This document shows positions 7,224 to 8,756 of a stretch of DNA of 8,756 bases, in pieces. Within the stretch, counting starts at the first letter, position 1, and each line of letters begins with the position of its first letter. The stretch lies in the NCBI GenBank assembly GCA_900321945.1, contig ONXY01000365.1:1-8756 (forward strand), written 5' to 3'. The stretch comes from an uncultured Eubacteriales bacterium. Its GTDB lineage: Bacteria > Bacillota_A > Clostridia > Christensenellales > Aristaeellaceae. A model generated the notes under the pieces. That model was given only the letters and a program-made list of their open reading frames with translations. It did no database searches and was not told the DNA's origin. Both the position numbers and the translations under genes were made by a program.

Positions 7224-7258
7224 GAACGCTCCGGCGCCGTACTGCGCCGGGCGCGTTC
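7224..7258 (-). promoter_or_regulatory. Strong 5' leader hairpin upstream of STAS gene
   Basis: A 35-base two-part stem: outer arms GAACGC and GCGTTC (6 bp), a small GC/A internal loop, inner arms CCGGCGC and GCGCCGG (7 bp), and a 6-base loop AGTACG. No T-run follows on the minus strand, so it is not a standard terminator. It lies within the predicted leader, some 15 bases past the expected transcription start and 50 bases before the start codon. Possible roles are mRNA stabilisation, a protein-binding site or part of a larger switch. Confidence 0.6.
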
Positions 7259-7272
7259 TCCCGATTCCGGGA

Positions 7273-7309
7273 TATTGTATTATAACCCCTGCGTCATGAT
7301 TTTACAATA
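7273..7309. repeat. Inverted repeat bracketing the STAS promoter (candidate operator)
   Basis: TATTGTA (7273-7279) and its reverse complement TACAATA (7303-7309) face each other with centres 30 bases apart, about three helical turns. Extended to 13 bases the arms agree at 10 positions. One arm overlaps the -35 region and the other the -10/start region. A dimeric regulator could bind here, but in AT-rich promoter sequence chance similarity is possible. Confidence 0.4.
7279..7307 (-). promoter_or_regulatory. Housekeeping-type promoter for the STAS/kinase genes
   Basis: On the minus strand, TTGTAA (7307-7302), a 17-base spacer and a perfect TATAAT (7284-7279). It lies in the gap between the exporter stop (7327) and the STAS start (7174), giving a leader of roughly 100 bases. 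Confidence 0.82.
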
Positions 7310-7326
7310 CTGAAAATGCCTTCCGC

Positions 7327-8756
7327 TCAGTTCCCGTCCTCCGGATTCGTATCCAGGCGCTGACGGGAAACCAGTTCCGCGAAGAGACCGTTTTTGGCAA
7401 TCAGCTCCTCGTAGGTGCCGTCTTCCGCGATCTTTCCGCCGTCGAGAACCAGAATCCGGTCGCAGCGGCGGATGGTGGACAGACGGTGGGCGATGACGAT
7501 ACGGGTGCATTTCATCTTATCCAGGGCTTCCGACACTTTCCTCTGGGTGATATTGTCCAGGGCCGAAGTGGCTTCGTCGAAGATCAGAATTCTCGGCTTC
7601 GGGGCGATGGCCCGGGCGATCAGCAGGCGCTGCCGCTGCCCGCCGGAGATGGTGCCGCCCCCTTCCTGAAGAACGGTGTGCATGCCCATGGGCATGTCCC
7701 GGATGTCGTCGGCGATCCCGGCAATCTCCGCCGCGTCCCAGGCCGCCTGCTGGTTCAGGGTCGGAGCGGAAATGACGATGTTTTCGAAGATGCTGCCCGA
7801 GAACAGCTTTCCGTCCTGCATGACGGCGCCGATCTGCCGCCGGACGGAATGCGGATCCAGATGCTGAAGATCTTTCCGGTCATAGCTGACAACACCGCGG
7901 GACGGCTTTTCAAAACCAAGAAGCAGACGCACCAGCGTGGACTTGCCGCACCCGCTGCGGCCGACGATGGCCACATACTCCCGGGGATTGATTTTCAGAC
8001 TGAAATCTTCGAAAAGGGGTTTGCTCTCGGGATCATATCCGAAGGTGACGTGGGAAAGCTCGATGCCGCCGGACAGGCGGGTGAGTGTCTCCCTGCTTCC
8101 GGAAGTTTCCGGCTGCGCGGCCAGCAGCGGCTTCACCAGGTCGATGACCGGCCTGATGGACGCGGCGGAGAGGGCCATGAAGGCCAGAGAAGAGAAGGCG
8201 GATGAGATGTAGCCGTAGGCGGCGCTGAAGGCGAAATAATCCGCCACGCTGACATGGCTCTTTACCGCTACAAAGTACATCACGCCGGTTCCGAGCAGAG
8301 AGACCGCCGTGGTCAGCACCGAGGAAAGCCGGATAACGGCCGGCGGGTTGTAGGTCATTTCAGCGCTCTTGACATACTGCTGTGCCCAGCGGGAGAAAGC
8401 CCGGTTCTCCGCTCCGCTGAGCCGGATTTTCTGAATGCCGGTGATCAGGGAGAACACCAGACCGCGTTCCTTGGCGGTGTAGACCATCTTTTCCTTGTCG
8501 ATCCGCATCTGCACAAAGGCGGAAAGAAGGCTCAGACCCAGGGTCGCCAGCGTTACGACCAGGCTGGGTACGACCAGGCTCGGAGCAAACGTGAAGATCT
8601 GCGCCAGATAGACCAGGGAGAAAAGGCCGGTAATCGCCGTGGAGAACAGGGAATCAACGATGGTTTCACAGAGGGAATCCATGTAGCCGATATACTGATC
8701 CAGCTCGCCGGCCGAGTAATTTCTGAAAAAGGTGACAGGAAGCGAAAGGATGCGCA
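7327..8756 (-). CDS. NHLP/NHLM-type RiPP-export ABC transporter, permease-ATPase (N-terminus outside window)
   Basis: Fused membrane and ATPase subunit of the family exporting peptides with nitrile-hydratase-like leaders (I judge it the NHLM ABC2, TIGR03797, type). The frame stays open past the Met at 8682 to the window edge; those 24 extra codons read RILSLPVTFFRNYSAGELDQ, the family's typical permease motif, so 8682 is not the start. Of the visible 475 residues, about 25-200 hold roughly four membrane helices (such as SLFSTAITGLFSLVYLA and SVLTTAVSLLGTGVMYFVAV). The ATPase domain has Walker A GRSGCGKST (265), Q-loop QIGAVMQDGKLFSGSIFENI, signature ISGGQRQRLL (369), Walker B ILIFDEAT (389) and H-loop IAHRLST (419). 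The stretch IADDIRDMPMGMHTVLQEGG is diagnostic of this family. All ATPase residues are intact. No terminator is visible before the STAS promoter, so read-through is possible. Other lipid or peptide exporters are less likely. Confidence 0.88.
   Translation of the reverse strand, partial: RILSLPVTFFRNYSAGELDQYIGYMDSLCETIVDSLFSTAITGLFSLVYLAQIFTFAPSLVVPSLVVTLATLGLSLLSAFVQMRIDKEKMVYTAKERGLVFSLITGIQKIRLSGAENRAFSRWAQQYVKSAEMTYNPPAVIRLSSVLTTAVSLLGTGVMYFVAVKSHVSVADYFAFSAAYGYISSAFSSLAFMALSAASIRPVIDLVKPLLAAQPETSGSRETLTRLSGGIELSHVTFGYDPESKPLFEDFSLKINPREYVAIVGRSGCGKSTLVRLLLGFEKPSRGVVSYDRKDLQHLDPHSVRRQIGAVMQDGKLFSGSIFENIVISAPTLNQQAAWDAAEIAGIADDIRDMPMGMHTVLQEGGGTISGGQRQRLLIARAIAPKPRILIFDEATSALDNITQRKVSEALDKMKCTRIVIAHRLSTIRRCDRILVLDGGKIAEDGTYEELIAKNGLFAELVSRQRLDTNPEDGN

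Noticed and set aside
8680..8682. Met at 8682 as the start of the ABC transporter gene.
   Set aside because: The frame continues to the window edge with family-typical permease sequence, and no ribosome site precedes this Met.

Overview
The window is GC-rich DNA that looks like a chromosomal segment of an anaerobic member of the Bacillota (class Clostridia), plausibly a gut or rumen fibre degrader. This rests on the cellobiose phosphorylase, which closely resembles clostridial enzymes as I remember them, on AGGAGG-type ribosome sites, on SpoIIAA/SpoIIAB-like regulators and on an NHLP-type exporter. The species is not determined. I see no rRNA, tRNA, CRISPR array or insertion sequence.

Left part, plus strand (1-3624): the 3' end of a UDP-glucose 4-epimerase gene (galE, cut by the window edge), a 67-residue two-helix membrane protein of unknown function, then a complete 814-residue cellobiose phosphorylase (GH94). 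The run ends in a strong hairpin terminator that may work in both directions. GalE and the phosphorylase both belong to hexose-phosphate metabolism: phosphorolysis of cellobiose yields glucose 1-phosphate, which feeds glycolysis or UDP-glucose.

Middle part, minus strand (3677-6186): read right to left, a promoter, 5-formyltetrahydrofolate cyclo-ligase, then 25 bases later a macro-domain protein with an extra helical, HTH-like C-terminal domain, then after a 143-base gap a small von Willebrand A (VWA) protein with an intact metal site. The macro and VWA neighbours hint at an ADP-ribose-linked stress function, but this is inference.

Right part, minus strand (6239-8756): read right to left, the C-terminal 475 residues of an NHLP/NHLM-type RiPP-export ABC transporter (cut by the window edge), then a STAS anti-anti-sigma-like protein and a SpoIIAB/RsbW-like ATP-binding kinase. 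The STAS gene has a very good promoter of its own, bracketed by an inverted repeat, and a leader with a strong 35-base hairpin. A weaker hairpin lies between the STAS and kinase genes, and tandem hairpins end the unit. This suggests a natural-product export locus coupled to a partner-switching regulatory pair, which is the most interesting system here. The precursor peptides, modifying enzymes and partner phosphatase would have to lie outside the window.
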